Assembly: GCA_036268055.1 (NCBI GenBank)
Contig: DATAUW010000016.1
Span: forward strand, 186,001-250,000
Source: Verrucomicrobiia bacterium
Lineage (GTDB): Bacteria > Verrucomicrobiota > Verrucomicrobiia > Limisphaerales > Pedosphaeraceae
Length of the DNA stretch: 64,000 nucleotides
Reading direction: 5' to 3'
Positions 1 to 10,419 of the stretch are shown here, piece after piece. The notes beneath the pieces were generated by a model. It worked only from the letters and a program-made list of their open reading frames with translations. It had not been told where the DNA came from and ran no database searches. Within the stretch, counting starts at the first letter, position 1. Each line of letters begins with the position of its first letter. The position numbers were made by a program, and so were the translations under genes.

Positions 1-1695
1 GGCATCTGGGTCCAGGCGATTTACGAAGGCGAAGACGAAGTCGTCAAGCTCAGCGAACGCCTTGTCGGACGCTTCTCTTGCGACGACATTCATAACCCGA
101 CGAACCCGAAGGAAGTGTTCGCGCATTCCAACGAAGAGATTGACGAAATCAAAGCCAAGCGGATTGACACCGCTGGCATTGACCGCATCAAGATCCGTTC
201 AGTGCTCACTTGCGAAAGCAAGCACGGCGTTTGCGTTTGCTGCTATGGCCGCAATCTCGCGACCGGCGGCCTCGTCAAGCTTGGTGAAGCGACCGGCATC
301 ATCGCCGCGCAATCCATCGGCGAGCCCGGCACACAGCTCACCATGCGCACGTTCCATATCGGTGGCACGGCGTCGCAGGTGTTCAAGCAGCCGCAGATCA
401 AGTCCAAGCACGAAGGCACCATTCGCTACAACGAACTGCGCCTCGTGCAACTCGAAGACGGCAACAACATCGTCCTCAACAAAAACGGTTCCATCTCCAT
501 CATGGATGATGATGGCCGCGAAGTGGAGACGCACAATCTCGTCATCGGCTCGGTCATCTCCGTGCAGAACAATGGCCGCGTGAAGAAGGGCGAAGCGTTC
601 GTTGAATGGGATCCGTACAACGTCCCCGTGCTTTCGGAAAAAGCGGGCCGCGTGAAGTTCCACGACATCATCGAAGGTGTCACCATGAAACAGGAAGTGG
701 ACGATACCACCGGCCAGGAAGCGATGGTCGTCATCGAGCACAAGGAAGATTTGCATCCGCAGATCGTCATCACCGATGAAAAAGGTGAAGCGCTCGCGAA
801 CTATCCGATTCCTTCCGGCGCGCACATCGTCGTGAACTCGGGCGACAAAATTGTCGCCGGCACGTTGATGGCGAAAACGCCGCGCAAACAATCCAAGACG
901 AAAGACATCACCGGCGGTCTCCCGCGCGTGGCTGAATTGTTCGAGGCTCGCCGTCCGAAAGACGCCGCGGAAATCTCGAAGATTGACGGCGTGGTGGACT
1001 TCGGACCGAGCGTGCGCGGTAAGCGTTGTATTCTCATCAAGAACACGCAGACCAACGTGGAAGAGGAACATCTAATCCCCATCGGCAAACACGTCATCGT
1101 CTTCAAGGGCGACTATGTGAAGAAGGGCCAGCAGTTGACTGAAGGCCCGGTTGATCCGCATGAAATTCTGGACATCTGCGGACCCCAGGAATTGCAGGAA
1201 CATTTGGTCAACGAAGTGCAGGAAGTTTATCGTCTGCAAGGCGTGACGATCAATGACAAGCACATCGAGATCATCGTGCGTCAGATGCTACGCAAGGTGC
1301 GCATCACCGAGCCCGCTGACACCACCTTCCTGTGGGGCGAACAGATTGACAAGATCGCGTTCGAAGAAGAAAATGCGCGCGTCGAAAAAATGGGCGGCAA
1401 ACCCGCGGAAGCCCAACCCGTGCTGCTCGGCATCACGAAGGCTTCACTGGAGACCGAAAGTTTCCTCAGCGCGGCTTCCTTCCAGGACACCACGCGCGTC
1501 CTCACCGAGGCGGCCACGCTCGCCAAGGTGGATTATCTCCACGGTTTCAAGGAAAATGTGATCATGGGTCACATCATTCCGGCAGGCACGGGTTATGATT
1601 ATCATCGCAAAGTTCAACTGAAACATTTGGTTGAATTGGAAGAAGAACCGGCCCCGGAACCCGCGTTATTAACGGAGAATCCGCTCGCCAGTTAA
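1..1695 (+). CDS. rpoC: DNA-directed RNA polymerase subunit beta', C-terminal part
   Basis: This is the 3' part of the RNA polymerase beta' gene; the reading frame is open from the first base, so the start lies upstream of the window and 564 residues are visible. The zinc-binding cluster C-x6-C-x2-C (in [16 protein letters not shown]) and the trigger-loop region [16 protein letters not shown] mark the catalytic C-terminal half. The remaining residues match the usual beta' C-terminus, with a short acidic Pro/Glu tail. rpoC upstream of rpsL-rpsG-fusA is the classical rpoBC-str arrangement. A 90-nt gap with a possible promoter separates it from rpsL. Identification is secure. Confidence 0.97.
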   Translation, partial: GIWVQAIYEGEDEVVKLSERLVGRFSCDDIHNPTNPKEVFAHSNEEIDEIKAKRIDTAGIDRIKIRSVLTCESKHGVCVCCYGRNLATGGLVKLGEATGIIAAQSIGEPGTQLTMRTFHIGGTASQVFKQPQIKSKHEGTIRYNELRLVQLEDGNNIVLNKNGSISIMDDDGREVETHNLVIGSVISVQNNGRVKKGEAFVEWDPYNVPVLSEKAGRVKFHDIIEGVTMKQEVDDTTGQEAMVVIEHKEDLHPQIVITDEKGEALANYPIPSGAHIVVNSGDKIVAGTLMAKTPRKQSKTKDITGGLPRVAELFEARRPKDAAEISKIDGVVDFGPSVRGKRCILIKNTQTNVEEEHLIPIGKHVIVFKGDYVKKGQQLTEGPVDPHEILDICGPQELQEHLVNEVQEVYRLQGVTINDKHIEIIVRQMLRKVRITEPADTTFLWGEQIDKIAFEEENARVEKMGGKPAEAQPVLLGITKASLETESFLSAASFQDTTRVLTEAATLAKVDYLHGFKENVIMGHIIPAGTGYDYHRKVQLKHLVELEEEPAPEPALLTENPLAS

Positions 1696-1712
1696 AAAAA
1701 GTGAAATAAAAG

Positions 1713-1740
1713 TTGCAACACAAAATAGTTTTGATATTAT
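1713..1740 (+). promoter_or_regulatory. Possible sigma-70-type promoter for rpsL-rpsG
   Basis: In the rpoC-rpsL gap a TTGCAA hexamer (1713-1718) is followed after 16 nt by TATTAT (1735-1740), which differs from the -10 consensus by one base; the -35 matches at four positions. The ATG of rpsL lies 45 nt downstream of the -10. The assignment is by eye only, and read-through from rpoBC is equally possible because no terminator follows rpoC. Confidence 0.4.
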
Positions 1741-1785
1741 CCGCGCTCCGTTTCCCTGATTACTGGGAGCGACGCAAAAGCTGAA

Positions 1786-2187
1786 ATGCCGACTATCAAT
1801 CAATTGGTCCGTAAGGGCCGCAGTAAGTTAAAGCGCAAGTCCAAGTCACCCGCCTTGGAGGTCGCGCCTTTTCGTCGCGGCGTGTGCATCCAGGTCATGA
1901 CCCGCACGCCTAAAAAGCCGAACTCGGCGATGCGCAAAGTAGCCAAGGTCCGTTTGACCAATGGCTACGAAATCATCGCCTACATTCCCGATGAAGGTCA
2001 CAACCTTCAGGAACATTCCATCGTGCTCGTGCGCGGTGGCCGTGTGAAGGATTTGCCTGGTGTGCGCTATCACATCGTCCGCGGGACATTGGATGCCGCT
2101 GGAGTTGAAAAACGCCGCGTCAGCCGTTCCAAGTACGGAGTGAAGCGTCCGAAGGCCCCGAAGGCCGGAGCCGAAGCCAAGAAATAA
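1786..2187 (+). CDS. rpsL: Small ribosomal subunit protein uS12
   Basis: Protein S12 of the 30S decoding centre, 133 residues against 124 in E. coli. The loop [11 protein letters not shown] with Lys43/Lys44 and the second decoding loop [13 protein letters not shown] are intact, so the residues usually altered in streptomycin-resistant strains are in the sensitive state. The C-terminus adds a short Ala/Lys tail after SKYGVKRPK. It begins the str cluster, with rpsG 9 nt downstream. A GGGAG lies about 18 nt before the ATG, too far to be a standard ribosome binding site. Confidence 0.98.
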   Translation: MPTINQLVRKGRSKLKRKSKSPALEVAPFRRGVCIQVMTRTPKKPNSAMRKVAKVRLTNGYEIIAYIPDEGHNLQEHSIVLVRGGRVKDLPGVRYHIVRGTLDAAGVEKRRVSRSKYGVKRPKAPKAGAEAKK

Positions 2188-2196
2188 AACGATTTT

Positions 2197-2670
2197 ATGT
2201 CCAGACGTCGTCAAGCAGTAAGAAGGCCGGTGATGAAAGATGCGAAATACGGCAACACGCTCGTATCGCGCCTCGTCAACACGGTCATGCAGAGCGGCAA
2301 CAAGAGTGTTGCGCAGCGCATCGTCTATGGTGCGTTCGATCAAATCGCGGAAAAGAACCCCGCGTCCAACCCGCTGGAAGTTTTGCAGCGCGCAGTTGAC
2401 AACGCGAAGCCCCGGCTCGAAGTTAAGCCCCGCCGCGTTGGCGGTGCGACCTACCAGGTTCCTGTGGAAGTAACCACGGACCGGCAGTTCGCCTTGGCGA
2501 TGCGCTGGCTGGTGGATTTTGCGGATGCCCGCAAAGGAATGCCGATGAAGGAAGCCCTCGCGGCTGAAATTCTTGAGGCTTATCAGGGGCAGGGCAACGC
2601 AATTCGCAAACGCGATGAAGTCCATAAGATGGCACAGGCCAACAAGGCCTTTGCACATTTCCGCTGGTAG
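2197..2670 (+). CDS. rpsG: Small ribosomal subunit protein uS7
   Basis: Protein S7, the primary 16S rRNA 3'-domain binder and head-assembly nucleator, 157 residues, the usual bacterial length. The N-terminus (MSRRRQAVRRPVMKDAKYGN) and the motif GGATYQVPVEV are characteristic. It sits 9 nt after rpsL and is followed by a clear terminator, so rpsL-rpsG may form a separate short transcript from fusA. No Shine-Dalgarno is visible; the ATG is preceded by GATTTT. Confidence 0.98.
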   Translation: MSRRRQAVRRPVMKDAKYGNTLVSRLVNTVMQSGNKSVAQRIVYGAFDQIAEKNPASNPLEVLQRAVDNAKPRLEVKPRRVGGATYQVPVEVTTDRQFALAMRWLVDFADARKGMPMKEALAAEILEAYQGQGNAIRKRDEVHKMAQANKAFAHFRW

Positions 2671-2687
2671 TTAAACGATAATTGAGC

Positions 2688-2724
2688 GCGCCCCGAGGGC
2701 CGAAAGAAACTCGGGGCGCTTTTT
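2688..2724 (+). terminator. Rho-independent terminator after rpsG
   Basis: A perfect 10-bp stem (GCGCCCCGAG at 2688-2697 with CTCGGGGCGC at 2710-2719) around a 12-nt loop is followed by five T (2720-2724). It lies 17 nt after the rpsG stop and 22 nt before the fusA start. Confidence 0.9.
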
Positions 2725-2746
2725 AATCTCTAAAATTAAAATTTAG

Positions 2747-4930
2747 ATGCAAGCTGTAACTGAAACGAAACCGGTCAATGCACCGGGCCGGCAATATACG
2801 ATGGAGCGCACGCGCAACATCGGCATCGCCGCGCACATTGACGCCGGCAAGACTACGACCACTGAGCGTATTCTTTTCTACACCGGCCTGATCCACAAGA
2901 TCGGCGACGTGGATGATGGCAATACTGTGACCGACTGGATGGAGCAGGAACGCGAACGCGGCATCACCATTACCTCCGCGGCTGTTACCTGTTTCTGGAA
3001 ACAGAAGCCTGAAGCGGGCATCCAAAAGCTTTTCAATAATCTCGAAAATCGCGTCAACATTATTGACACCCCCGGCCATGTGGATTTCACGGCGGAAGTC
3101 GAGCGCTCCATGCGCGTGTTGGACGGCGCGGTTGCCGTATTCTGCGGTGTGGCGGGCGTGCAGCCGCAATCCGAAACGGTTTGGCGCCAGGCCACCAAGT
3201 ATCATGTCCCCCGCATCGCGTTCATCAATAAGATGGACCGCACGGGCGCAAATTTTGAAAATGCGCTCAACGACATGCGCAAAAAACTCGGCGCGTATGC
3301 GTATCCCGTTTTTCTGCCCATCGGCGCGGAAGAACAGTTCGCCGGTGTCATTGATCTTGTCAATCAAAAGGCGTATGTCTGGGGACCAGGCGATGTTCCC
3401 AACGAAGGCCTAAAGTATGAGGTCACGGACATCCCGGCTGAACATAAAGAGCGCGCCGCCGCCGCTTTGCAGGAGCTGATCGAAGCCGTCTCGAACAAAG
3501 ATGACGCGATTGCTGAACTCGTGCTGGAAGAAAAGCCGATTGAGCCTTTGGTTCTCAAGGCGGCGATCCGCCGTTTGACTTGCAAGATTGAATTCATTCC
3601 GGTTCTTTGTGGTTCCGCCTTCAAGAAAAAAGGCGTGCAGGTTTTGATTGATACCGTGGTGGATTATCTGCCCAGCCCGCTCGACGTTCCTCCCGCTGAA
3701 GGTCTCGAACCCGGCACGACCAACGTCGTCAAGGTGGACACGGATGACAACAATAAGTTCTGCTCGCTCGCCTTCAAACTCTGGACCGATGTGTTCGCGG
3801 GCAAGCTCGTATTCTTCCGCGTCTATTCCGGCCAGTTGAAGAAGGGCGATACTATTTACAATCCGCGCACGCGCAAGCGTGAACGCGTCAGCCGCCTCAT
3901 GGTCATTCAAGGCAGCGAACGCAAGGACGTGGATCATGTTTATGCCGGCGATATCGCCGCGTTGGTCGGTCTGCGCAACATCACGACGGGCGATACGCTG
4001 TGCGATGAAGATTTCGACGTGACGCTCGAACCGCCAACCTTCCCCGAGCCGGTCATCAGCATGGCCGTCGAACCGAAGACCAAGGCCGACCGCGACAAGA
4101 TGTCCGAAGGTTTGCAACGCCTCGCGGAAGAAGATCCGACGTTCCGCTGTTTCACCAACGAAGAAACCAGCCAGCTTATCATCGCGGGCATGGGCGAGTT
4201 GCATTTGGAAATCATCATTGATCGCCTCAAGCGCGAATTCAAAGTGGACGCCAATACTGGCGCGCCGCAAATCGCGTATCGCGAAACGATCACCAAATCG
4301 GCGGACGGCGAAGGCAAATTCATCCGTCAATCTGGTGGTCGCGGTCAATACGGCCACGCCCTCGTCAAAGTCGAGCCAAACGAAAAAGGCAAAGGCGTCG
4401 AAGTCCTCAACAAAATTGTCGGCGGCGCGATTCCAAAGGAATACATCCCGGCCGTTATTGACGGCATCGAAGAAGCCATTCGCAGCGGCGTATATGCCGG
4501 CTTTCAGGTCATTGACATCAAAGTCGAAGTCGTTGACGGCTCCTTCCACGAAGTGGATTCCAATGAACTCGCGTTCAAGATGGCCGGCATCTTCGCGCTC
4601 AAGGACGCCTTCAAGAAGGCGAGCCCCATTTTGCTGGAACCGATCATGAAGGTCGAAGTCACCACGCCTGATGAATATCAGGGCGATCTGCTGGGCGACG
4701 TCAATCGCCGCCGCGGCACGATCATCGGCATCGAAGCCAAGAATGGCCAGACCATCGTCAACGCCAATGTGCCCCTGGCCGAAATGTTCGGCTATGCCAC
4801 GGCGATCCGCTCACTTTCCAAAGGTCGTGCCTCATACTCGATGGAACCGCTGACGTTCGAGCAGGTGCCCAACAGTGTGTTGACTACGATCCTTGACAGC
4901 GCAAAATCCAAACCCGCGGCACGTAGTTAA
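2747..4930 (+). CDS. fusA: Translation elongation factor G
   Basis: Ribosomal translocase GTPase, 727 residues. The G motifs are [12 protein letters not shown] (G1), DTPGHVDF (G3) and NKMD (G4), followed by the usual domains II-V. The reported ATG gives an 18-residue leader before [14 protein letters not shown]; an internal ATG at 2801 would give the canonical N-terminus and is a real alternative. Unlike in many bacteria, tuf does not follow. The terminator just upstream means that fusA needs read-through or its own promoter. The ATG is preceded by an A/T-rich stretch without a Shine-Dalgarno. Confidence 0.97.
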   Translation: MQAVTETKPVNAPGRQYTMERTRNIGIAAHIDAGKTTTTERILFYTGLIHKIGDVDDGNTVTDWMEQERERGITITSAAVTCFWKQKPEAGIQKLFNNLENRVNIIDTPGHVDFTAEVERSMRVLDGAVAVFCGVAGVQPQSETVWRQATKYHVPRIAFINKMDRTGANFENALNDMRKKLGAYAYPVFLPIGAEEQFAGVIDLVNQKAYVWGPGDVPNEGLKYEVTDIPAEHKERAAAALQELIEAVSNKDDAIAELVLEEKPIEPLVLKAAIRRLTCKIEFIPVLCGSAFKKKGVQVLIDTVVDYLPSPLDVPPAEGLEPGTTNVVKVDTDDNNKFCSLAFKLWTDVFAGKLVFFRVYSGQLKKGDTIYNPRTRKRERVSRLMVIQGSERKDVDHVYAGDIAALVGLRNITTGDTLCDEDFDVTLEPPTFPEPVISMAVEPKTKADRDKMSEGLQRLAEEDPTFRCFTNEETSQLIIAGMGELHLEIIIDRLKREFKVDANTGAPQIAYRETITKSADGEGKFIRQSGGRGQYGHALVKVEPNEKGKGVEVLNKIVGGAIPKEYIPAVIDGIEEAIRSGVYAGFQVIDIKVEVVDGSFHEVDSNELAFKMAGIFALKDAFKKASPILLEPIMKVEVTTPDEYQGDLLGDVNRRRGTIIGIEAKNGQTIVNANVPLAEMFGYATAIRSLSKGRASYSMEPLTFEQVPNSVLTTILDSAKSKPAARS

Positions 4931-4956
4931 AACCAAATTATAAAATTGTTCTTTTT

Positions 4957-5265
4957 ATGGCTGGACAACGTATTCGTACTCGCTTGAAAGCATTTGACCA
5001 TCGGGTCATTGACCAATCCGCCCGCGACATCGCGGACACGGTCAAGCGCACCGGCGCCCGCGTCGCGGGGCCGATCCCTCTTCCGACCCGCGTCGAGCGG
5101 TTCACCGTTTTGCGCTCGCCGCATTCGGACAAGAAATCGCAGGAAACCTTCGAGCAGCGCACCCACAAGCGCCTGCTCGACATCATCGAACCCACGGCCA
5201 AGACTGTGGACGAACTTAAGAAACTCAATCTCCCCGCAGGCGTGGACATCACCATCAAGATTTGA
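4957..5265 (+). CDS. rpsJ: Small ribosomal subunit protein uS10
   Basis: Protein S10, 102 residues, also the NusE partner in antitermination. Characteristic pieces are [34 protein letters not shown] and [13 protein letters not shown]. It is the first gene of the S10 block and lies 26 nt after fusA with no terminator between them, so fusA and the S10 block may be co-transcribed. The ATG follows a TTCTTTTT run and no ribosome binding site is seen. Confidence 0.97.
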   Translation: MAGQRIRTRLKAFDHRVIDQSARDIADTVKRTGARVAGPIPLPTRVERFTVLRSPHSDKKSQETFEQRTHKRLLDIIEPTAKTVDELKKLNLPAGVDITIKI

Positions 5266-5269
5266 TTTT

Positions 5270-5959
5270 ATGCTCGGCTTACTAGGAAAAAAATTGGGCC
5301 AGACGCGCGTCTATGACGAAAAGGGCGTCCTGTCTTCTGTCACCATCGTGCTCGCCGGTCCCAACCGCGTGCTACAATGCAAGACTGAAGAATCCGACGG
5401 CTACAACGCCGTGCAACTCGGTTTTGACGATCAGAAAGACCAGCGCGTCACCAAGCCGCTGCTCGGCCACATCAAAAAGCACAACGGCGCCGCAGTGAAA
5501 CGCATCCGCGAATTCCGCAACTTCACGCTTTCGGTCAAACCGGGCGACATCGTCGGACCGACGATTTTTGCCAAGGGCGATTTTGTGGATGCCATCGGCG
5601 TCACCAAGGGCCGAGGCTTTGAAGGTGTCATGAAGCGTCATAATTTCCGCGGTGGCGATGCTTCCCACGGCGCAAAAGGCTGGCGCCGCCGCCCGGGCGC
5701 CATCGGTCAGCGTCTGTTTCCAGGTACCGTTATGCGCGGCATGCGCATGCCTGGTCACATGGGCCAGATCCGCCGCACCGTTCAGAATTTGGAAATCATA
5801 CAGGTTCGCGAAGCCGAAAATCTGCTGTTAATCAAGGGTGCTGTTCCGGGTGCCAACGGAGATTATGTCGTGATTCGTGAGGCGAAGAAATTGCGCAAAG
5901 GCTCCGCTGCCGCGGCTGCTGCTATCGCCGCACCCGCCGCCGCTGCAAAGAAAAAATAA
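5270..5959 (+). CDS. rplC: Large ribosomal subunit protein uL3
   Basis: Protein L3, an early 50S assembly protein near the peptidyl transferase centre, 229 residues. The start MLGLLGKKLGQTRVYDE fits the family and lies 4 nt after the rpsJ stop; the same frame is open much further upstream inside rpsJ, but that extension is only overlap. The central motif GVMKRHNFRGGDASHG is present. The C-terminus carries an Ala-rich stretch ending in Lys residues that is longer than in E. coli L3 (209 residues). Confidence 0.97.
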   Translation: MLGLLGKKLGQTRVYDEKGVLSSVTIVLAGPNRVLQCKTEESDGYNAVQLGFDDQKDQRVTKPLLGHIKKHNGAAVKRIREFRNFTLSVKPGDIVGPTIFAKGDFVDAIGVTKGRGFEGVMKRHNFRGGDASHGAKGWRRRPGAIGQRLFPGTVMRGMRMPGHMGQIRRTVQNLEIIQVREAENLLLIKGAVPGANGDYVVIREAKKLRKGSAAAAAAIAAPAAAAKKK

Positions 5960-5962
5960 CGG

Positions 5963-6595
5963 ATGCACATGAAACTCAAGATTCAAGATATCAAAGGCAA
6001 CAGCCAGGGTGAATTGGAAGTGAAATTTCCGATCATCGAAAATGGCAAGGGCACGCAAGCCGTTCACGACACCGTAGTCGCTTATAACGCTGCGCAACGC
6101 AGTGGTACCGCCTGCACTAAGACCGCGGGCGAAGTCGCCGGCACGAACAAGAAGCCTTGGAAGCAAAAAGGCACTGGCCGCGCTCGCGCTGGTTCTTTCC
6201 GTTCGCCCTTGTGGCGCGGCGGTGGCGTGGTCTTCGGTCCCAAACCTCGCGATTACAGCAAGAAAGTTTCGCGTTCGACCAAGCAACTTTCGTTGCGCAA
6301 GGCGCTCAGCGAACGTCTGCACGCGGGCGATGTCCTCGTGGTGAACGAAATCAAATTGGGCTCGGCGAAGACGAAGGAATTCACCGGCATCCTGTCCGCG
6401 TTGAAGCTGGTCGGCACAGCGTTGATCGTCGCTCAACCGGGCGACAAGAATTTGACGCTCGCGTCGCGCAACGTGGCGAACGTCCATTTGACGACGAGCG
6501 AATCATTGAACACTTATCAGGTATTGCGCAGCGACAAGCTGGTTTTCACCCGCGGCGCCTTTGAAAAAGTCGAAGAGCGTTTGAGCAAGGAATAA
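5963..6595 (+). CDS. rplD: Large ribosomal subunit protein uL4
   Basis: Protein L4, 210 residues. The exit-tunnel loop region is clear (PWKQKGTGRARAGSFRSPLW, then GGGVVFGPKPRDY). The start is the ATG 3 nt after the rplC stop; a second ATG two codons on is an alternative. Whether it also represses the operon, as E. coli L4 does, cannot be told from the sequence. Confidence 0.96.
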   Translation: MHMKLKIQDIKGNSQGELEVKFPIIENGKGTQAVHDTVVAYNAAQRSGTACTKTAGEVAGTNKKPWKQKGTGRARAGSFRSPLWRGGGVVFGPKPRDYSKKVSRSTKQLSLRKALSERLHAGDVLVVNEIKLGSAKTKEFTGILSALKLVGTALIVAQPGDKNLTLASRNVANVHLTTSESLNTYQVLRSDKLVFTRGAFEKVEERLSKE

Positions 6596-6602
6596 TTTCA
6601 TC

Positions 6603-6884
6603 ATGAATTCTTTTGATATCGTTAAAACCGTGCGTCTGACCGAAAAGGGGACGCGGCAGGGTGAAAAACTGAACCAATACACCGTCGTGGCCGACCGCCG
6701 CGCGAACAAAGTCCAGATCCGCCACGCGGTGCAGGAATTGTTCAAGGTGAAGGTGATCAAAGTGAACACTCTCAATGTGCGCGGCAAAGCCCGCCGCAAA
6801 CGCACCTCCCAGGCTGGCAAAACGCCCGACTGGAAAAAGGCGCTCGTGACCTTGAAAGAGGGCGACAAAATTACCCTGACCTAA
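6603..6884 (+). CDS. rplW: Large ribosomal subunit protein uL23
   Basis: Protein L23 at the tunnel exit, docking site for trigger factor and SRP, 93 residues. Matching features are the start region DIVKTVRLTEKGT, the strand YTVVADRRANKVQIRHAVQELF and the basic loop VRGKARRKR. It lies 7 nt after rplD in the S10 block. Confidence 0.95.
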   Translation: MNSFDIVKTVRLTEKGTRQGEKLNQYTVVADRRANKVQIRHAVQELFKVKVIKVNTLNVRGKARRKRTSQAGKTPDWKKALVTLKEGDKITLT

Positions 6885-6898
6885 ACTGATTTGAGCTT

Positions 6899-7738
6899 AT
6901 GAAAGTTTACCGACCACTAACGCCGTCCACGCGCTACATTACTGTCGCGTCGTACGCCGACATCACGAAGACCAAGCCCGAAAAGAGCCTGATCTTCACC
7001 CGCAAGAAAACGGGCGGGCGCAATCATTTCGGTCGCGTCACCAGCCGCGGCATCGGCCGGGGCAACAAGCAGAAGATTCGTAATGTTGATTTCAAGCGCA
7101 ACAAGCACGGCATCGTCGCTTCGGTGATCGCGATTGAATACGATCCCCGCCGCACGGCCCGCCTGGCGTTGCTGCAATATGCGGATGGCGAAAAGACTTA
7201 CATCATCGCTCCCGTCGGTTTGCAGGTCGGCGCGAGATTGATGAGCGGCGCGACTGCGGCTCCTGAAGTGGGAAATAATCTTCCTTTGAGCGCGGTTCCC
7301 GTGGGTCTGCCGATTCACAACATCGAATTGGTTCCTGGCAAGGGCGGCCAGATGGTTCGCACCGCTGGCGCTGCCGCGACTTTGATGTCGCGCGACGAAG
7401 GCTACGCGCAAGTACGTTTGCCCTCGGGCGAAATTCGCCGCATCAACGAAAGTTGCCACGCCACGATCGGCCAGGTCGGCAACACCGAACACGAAAATGT
7501 CATTCTCGGCAAAGCCGGGCGCAGCCGTCATCGCGGCATCCGTCCGTTGAGCCGCGCAGTCGCGAAGAACCCGGTGGATCATCCGATGGGTGGCGGTGCC
7601 GGCAAGACTTCGGGCGGCGGTCATCCGGTGACGCCTTGGGGTGTCATCACCAAGGGCAAGAAAACGCGCAATCGCCGCAAGCTATCGAACCGCTTTATTT
7701 TGGTTCGTCGCGATGGCCGGCCAATGAAACTCAAATAA
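6899..7738 (+). CDS. rplB: Large ribosomal subunit protein uL2
   Basis: Protein L2, 279 residues, needed for subunit association and peptidyl transferase activity. The C-terminal motif [17 protein letters not shown] with the functionally important His is intact, and the N-terminal part has [15 protein letters not shown] as in the family. It is 14 nt after rplW, with ATG preceded by GAGCTT rather than a Shine-Dalgarno. Confidence 0.98.
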   Translation: MKVYRPLTPSTRYITVASYADITKTKPEKSLIFTRKKTGGRNHFGRVTSRGIGRGNKQKIRNVDFKRNKHGIVASVIAIEYDPRRTARLALLQYADGEKTYIIAPVGLQVGARLMSGATAAPEVGNNLPLSAVPVGLPIHNIELVPGKGGQMVRTAGAAATLMSRDEGYAQVRLPSGEIRRINESCHATIGQVGNTEHENVILGKAGRSRHRGIRPLSRAVAKNPVDHPMGGGAGKTSGGGHPVTPWGVITKGKKTRNRRKLSNRFILVRRDGRPMKLK

Positions 7739-7744
7739 TAATTT

Positions 7745-8026
7745 ATGGGACGTTCGATTAAAAAAGGCCCGTTCGTCGAGGCTCATCTGCTGGAAAAGAT
7801 CACGAAGCTTAACGCTGCCGGTTCGAAGAAGCCGATCAAGACTTGGTCGCGCCGCTCGATGATCACGCCGGAATTTGTCGGCCACACGTTCAACGTGCAT
7901 AACGGCAAAGTTTTTAACCCGGTGTTCGTCACCGAAAACATGGTGGGCCATCGTCTCGGCGAATTTTCGCTGACTCGCACGTTCAAGAAACACGGCGCGC
8001 ACACGGCCAAAGCGGAAGCCAAATAG
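7745..8026 (+). CDS. rpsS: Small ribosomal subunit protein uS19
   Basis: Protein S19 of the 30S head, 93 residues, the usual length. The start [19 protein letters not shown] and the block [19 protein letters not shown] are diagnostic. It follows rplB by 6 nt and precedes rplV by 3 nt. Confidence 0.97.
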   Translation: MGRSIKKGPFVEAHLLEKITKLNAAGSKKPIKTWSRRSMITPEFVGHTFNVHNGKVFNPVFVTENMVGHRLGEFSLTRTFKKHGAHTAKAEAK

Positions 8027-8029
8027 CCT

Positions 8030-8380
8030 ATGCAAGTCCAAGCCATTACCAAAAATATCAACATGTCCGCGCAAAAAATGCGCGAAGTGGTTCGTCAGAT
8101 CCAAGGTTTGCCCGCGCTGCAGGCGCAGGCTATTCTTGCGGTCGTCCCGCGCAAGTCCGCGCGGTTCGTCGCCAAGACCTTGAAATCGGCCATCGCCAAT
8201 GCCGAAGACCAGGCCCGCTACCAAAAGATCAACCAGTTCAAGACTGAAAACTTGAAAGTGCGCTCCGCGGTGGCCGGCACGGCAACGACCGCAAAGCGTT
8301 TTACTCCGAAAGCGCGTGGTTCGGCCGGACCGATCCTCAAGCGCCATTGCCACATCAAAATCATTTTGTCAGACGAATAA
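8030..8380 (+). CDS. rplV: Large ribosomal subunit protein uL22
   Basis: Protein L22, 116 residues, whose beta-hairpin lines the exit tunnel. Family features include [18 protein letters not shown] and the end [19 protein letters not shown]. It starts 3 nt after rpsS. Confidence 0.95.
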   Translation: MQVQAITKNINMSAQKMREVVRQIQGLPALQAQAILAVVPRKSARFVAKTLKSAIANAEDQARYQKINQFKTENLKVRSAVAGTATTAKRFTPKARGSAGPILKRHCHIKIILSDE

Positions 8381-8391
8381 TTGTAATTGTT

Positions 8392-9078
8392 ATGGGCCAA
8401 AAGACTAATCCAACGGGATTGCGCATCGCGGTCAATAAAGACTGGCGCTCCAAGTGGTATGCCGGCAAAAAAGATTTCGGCAAACTGCTGACCGAAGACC
8501 GCCAGATCCGCGATCTGCTCAAGAAGAAACTCGAGTCGGCCTCGGTGCCGCGGATTTTGATCGAGCGCGCGGCGACGCGTTGCCGCATCACGATCATGAC
8601 CGCCCGCCCGGGCGTGGTCATTGGCCGCAAAGGCGCGGAAATTGACAAGCTCAAGGAAGAATTGAGCAAGATGACCGGCAAGGAAATTTACGTGGACATC
8701 CTCGAGATCAAGACGCCGGAATTGGATGCCCAGCTCGTCGCGGAAAATATCGCGTTGCAGCTCGAACGCCGTGTTTCCTTCCGTCGCGCGATGAAAAAAG
8801 CATTGCAGACCACGAAGGATTTTGGCGCGGAAGGCATCAAGCTTCGTTGCGCCGGTCGTCTCGGCGGTGCGGAACTCGCCCGCGTGGAGCAATATCATTG
8901 GGGACGCGTCCCGCTTCATACGTTGCGCGCGGACATTGATTACGGATTTGCCGAAGCGAGCACTGTCTATGGCAAGCTCGGCGTGAAATGCTGGATTTGC
9001 AAAGGCGAAACCAAAGGTTCGAAAGTGCAGCAGCCGCAGGCGCCCGCGCCGATCGCTGCCGCTCCTGAAGCTGCTTAA
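8392..9078 (+). CDS. rpsC: Small ribosomal subunit protein uS3
   Basis: Protein S3, 228 residues, at the mRNA entry. The start [12 protein letters not shown] is canonical; the frame extends upstream into rplV but that is overlap. The KH domain carries the motif [12 protein letters not shown]. The C-terminus ends in a Gln/Pro/Ala-rich tail not seen in E. coli S3. It lies 11 nt after rplV. Confidence 0.97.
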   Translation: MGQKTNPTGLRIAVNKDWRSKWYAGKKDFGKLLTEDRQIRDLLKKKLESASVPRILIERAATRCRITIMTARPGVVIGRKGAEIDKLKEELSKMTGKEIYVDILEIKTPELDAQLVAENIALQLERRVSFRRAMKKALQTTKDFGAEGIKLRCAGRLGGAELARVEQYHWGRVPLHTLRADIDYGFAEASTVYGKLGVKCWICKGETKGSKVQQPQAPAPIAAAPEAA

Positions 9079-9098
9079 TTTTTTAATAGGAATTTTTT

Positions 9099-9518
9099 AT
9101 GCCATTGATGCCCGCAAGAGTAAAGTATCGCAAAATGCACCGCGGCAGCCGCACGGGGATGGCCTCGCGCGGACAGACGGTCGCCTTCGGCGAATACGGA
9201 TTGCAATCCCTGGAACGCTGCTGGCTTGATACCAAGCAAATCGAGGCCGCGCGCGTCGCGGTGACGCGTTACATGAAACGCCGTGGCAAGGTCTGGCTGC
9301 GGGTTTTCCCGGACAAGTCGTACACCAAGAAGCCGCTCGAAACGCGAATGGGCAAAGGCAAAGGACCGCTCGAATCCTGGGTGGCCGTCATTCGCCCGGC
9401 GAATGTGCTGATTGAAGTGGACGGTGTGACGGAAGCGGTGGCCCGTGAATCCATGCGTTTGGCCGCGACCAAGCTGCCGATCAAAACCAAGTTTATTTCC
9501 CGCCACAAAGTAGGTTGA
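9099..9518 (+). CDS. rplP: Large ribosomal subunit protein uL16
   Basis: Protein L16, 139 residues, at the A-site finger and peptidyl transferase region. The start [16 protein letters not shown] and the motif [14 protein letters not shown] are diagnostic. ATAGGA followed by seven T before the ATG is one of the few places in this block with a weak ribosome-binding-like GGA. Confidence 0.97.
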   Translation: MPLMPARVKYRKMHRGSRTGMASRGQTVAFGEYGLQSLERCWLDTKQIEAARVAVTRYMKRRGKVWLRVFPDKSYTKKPLETRMGKGKGPLESWVAVIRPANVLIEVDGVTEAVARESMRLAATKLPIKTKFISRHKVG

Positions 9519-9526
9519 GCCAATTT

Positions 9527-9730
9527 ATGAAAATGTCGGATCCTAAAATTAAAGATGCCACCGCCGATGAGCTGGCGGCCATGGGCCGTGACCTGCGGCA
9601 CGAGATGTTCACCCTGCGCTTGCAGCAGGCGAGCAGTCAGTTGGAAAAACCGGCGCGCCTGCGGAATATCCGCAAGGACATCGCCCGGGTCGAGACCCGG
9701 ATTTCCCAACTCCGCAAAAAAGCGAAATAA
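9527..9730 (+). CDS. rpmC: Large ribosomal subunit protein uL29
   Basis: Protein L29, 67 residues, near the tunnel exit next to L23. The helical hairpin with LRHEMFTLRLQQASSQLEKP and RNIRKDIARVETRI is typical. I chose the ATG 8 nt after the rplP stop; a TTG at 9515 overlapping the rplP stop would add four residues and is less likely because the ATG fits the TTT-ATG context of its neighbours. Confidence 0.94.
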   Translation: MKMSDPKIKDATADELAAMGRDLRHEMFTLRLQQASSQLEKPARLRNIRKDIARVETRISQLRKKAK

Positions 9731-9739
9731 CTGATTTGT

Positions 9740-10039
9740 ATGGCTGAAACAACTGTCAATCTCACGGATCGTGGCCACCGCAAAGAGCGCGTCGGCGAAG
9801 TCATCTCCAACAAGATGACCAAAACCATCATCGTGCGCGTCGAACGCCGTTTCCCGCATCCCCGCTACAAAAAAGTGGTGACCGGCTACAGCAAATTTTA
9901 CGCGCATGACGAAAAGAGCGAAGCCAAGATCGGCGATCGCGTGCGCATCCGCGAGACGCGCCCCCTTTCCAAAACCAAAAACTGGCGCCTCGTGGAAGTC
10001 GTCGAGCGCAACGCTGACGCCGCTCCCGTCGCCGCCTAG
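9740..10039 (+). CDS. rpsQ: Small ribosomal subunit protein uS17
   Basis: Protein S17, a primary 16S rRNA binder, 99 residues (84 in E. coli). The core [20 protein letters not shown] and [20 protein letters not shown] is diagnostic. Both ends are slightly longer than usual, the C-terminus being Ala/Pro-rich. It starts 9 nt after rpmC. Confidence 0.96.
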   Translation: MAETTVNLTDRGHRKERVGEVISNKMTKTIIVRVERRFPHPRYKKVVTGYSKFYAHDEKSEAKIGDRVRIRETRPLSKTKNWRLVEVVERNADAAPVAA

Positions 10040-10051
10040 ACTATTTGAATT

Positions 10052-10417
10052 ATGCTACAGGTACGTTCCATTCTGGATGTGGCCGACAACAGCGGCGCGA
10101 AACGCGCCGCAGCCATCGGCGTGATCGGTCGTAACAAGCGCTACGCCATCATCGGTGATGTCATCAAGGCGCATATCAAGGAAGCCGCCCCGGATGGGAC
10201 CGTCAAGAAGGGCGACGTGGTGGACGCAGTGGTCGTTCGCACCCGCCAGCCGATTCGCCGGAGCGACGGTTCGTACCTGCGCTTTGACAGCAACGCGATT
10301 GTCATCATTGACAAGGAACACAACCCGCGCGGCACGCGCATCTTTGGGCCGGTCGCCCGTGAATTGCGCGAGAAGCGTTTTATGAAGATCGTCTCGCTCG
10401 CGCCAGAAGTGATTTAA
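10052..10417 (+). CDS. rplN: Large ribosomal subunit protein uL14
   Basis: Protein L14, 121 residues, contacting L19 and 16S rRNA at an intersubunit bridge. Diagnostic pieces are [29 protein letters not shown] and [16 protein letters not shown]. It is 12 nt after rpsQ and only 2 nt before rplX. Confidence 0.97.
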   Translation: MLQVRSILDVADNSGAKRAAAIGVIGRNKRYAIIGDVIKAHIKEAAPDGTVKKGDVVDAVVVRTRQPIRRSDGSYLRFDSNAIVIIDKEHNPRGTRIFGPVARELREKRFMKIVSLAPEVI

Positions 10418-10419
10418 TT

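Noticed and set aside
199-1071. A 290-codon open frame antisense to rpoC
   Set aside because: It is a shadow of the GC-rich rpoC codons; it has no family features, and the rpoC reading is certain.
3410-4549. A 379-codon open frame antisense to fusA
   Set aside because: It is fully inside fusA, has no recognisable motif, and mirrors the codon bias of fusA.
4994-5269. N-terminal extension of the L3 frame into rpsJ
   Set aside because: It overlaps rpsJ completely in another frame, and the canonical L3 start follows at 5270.
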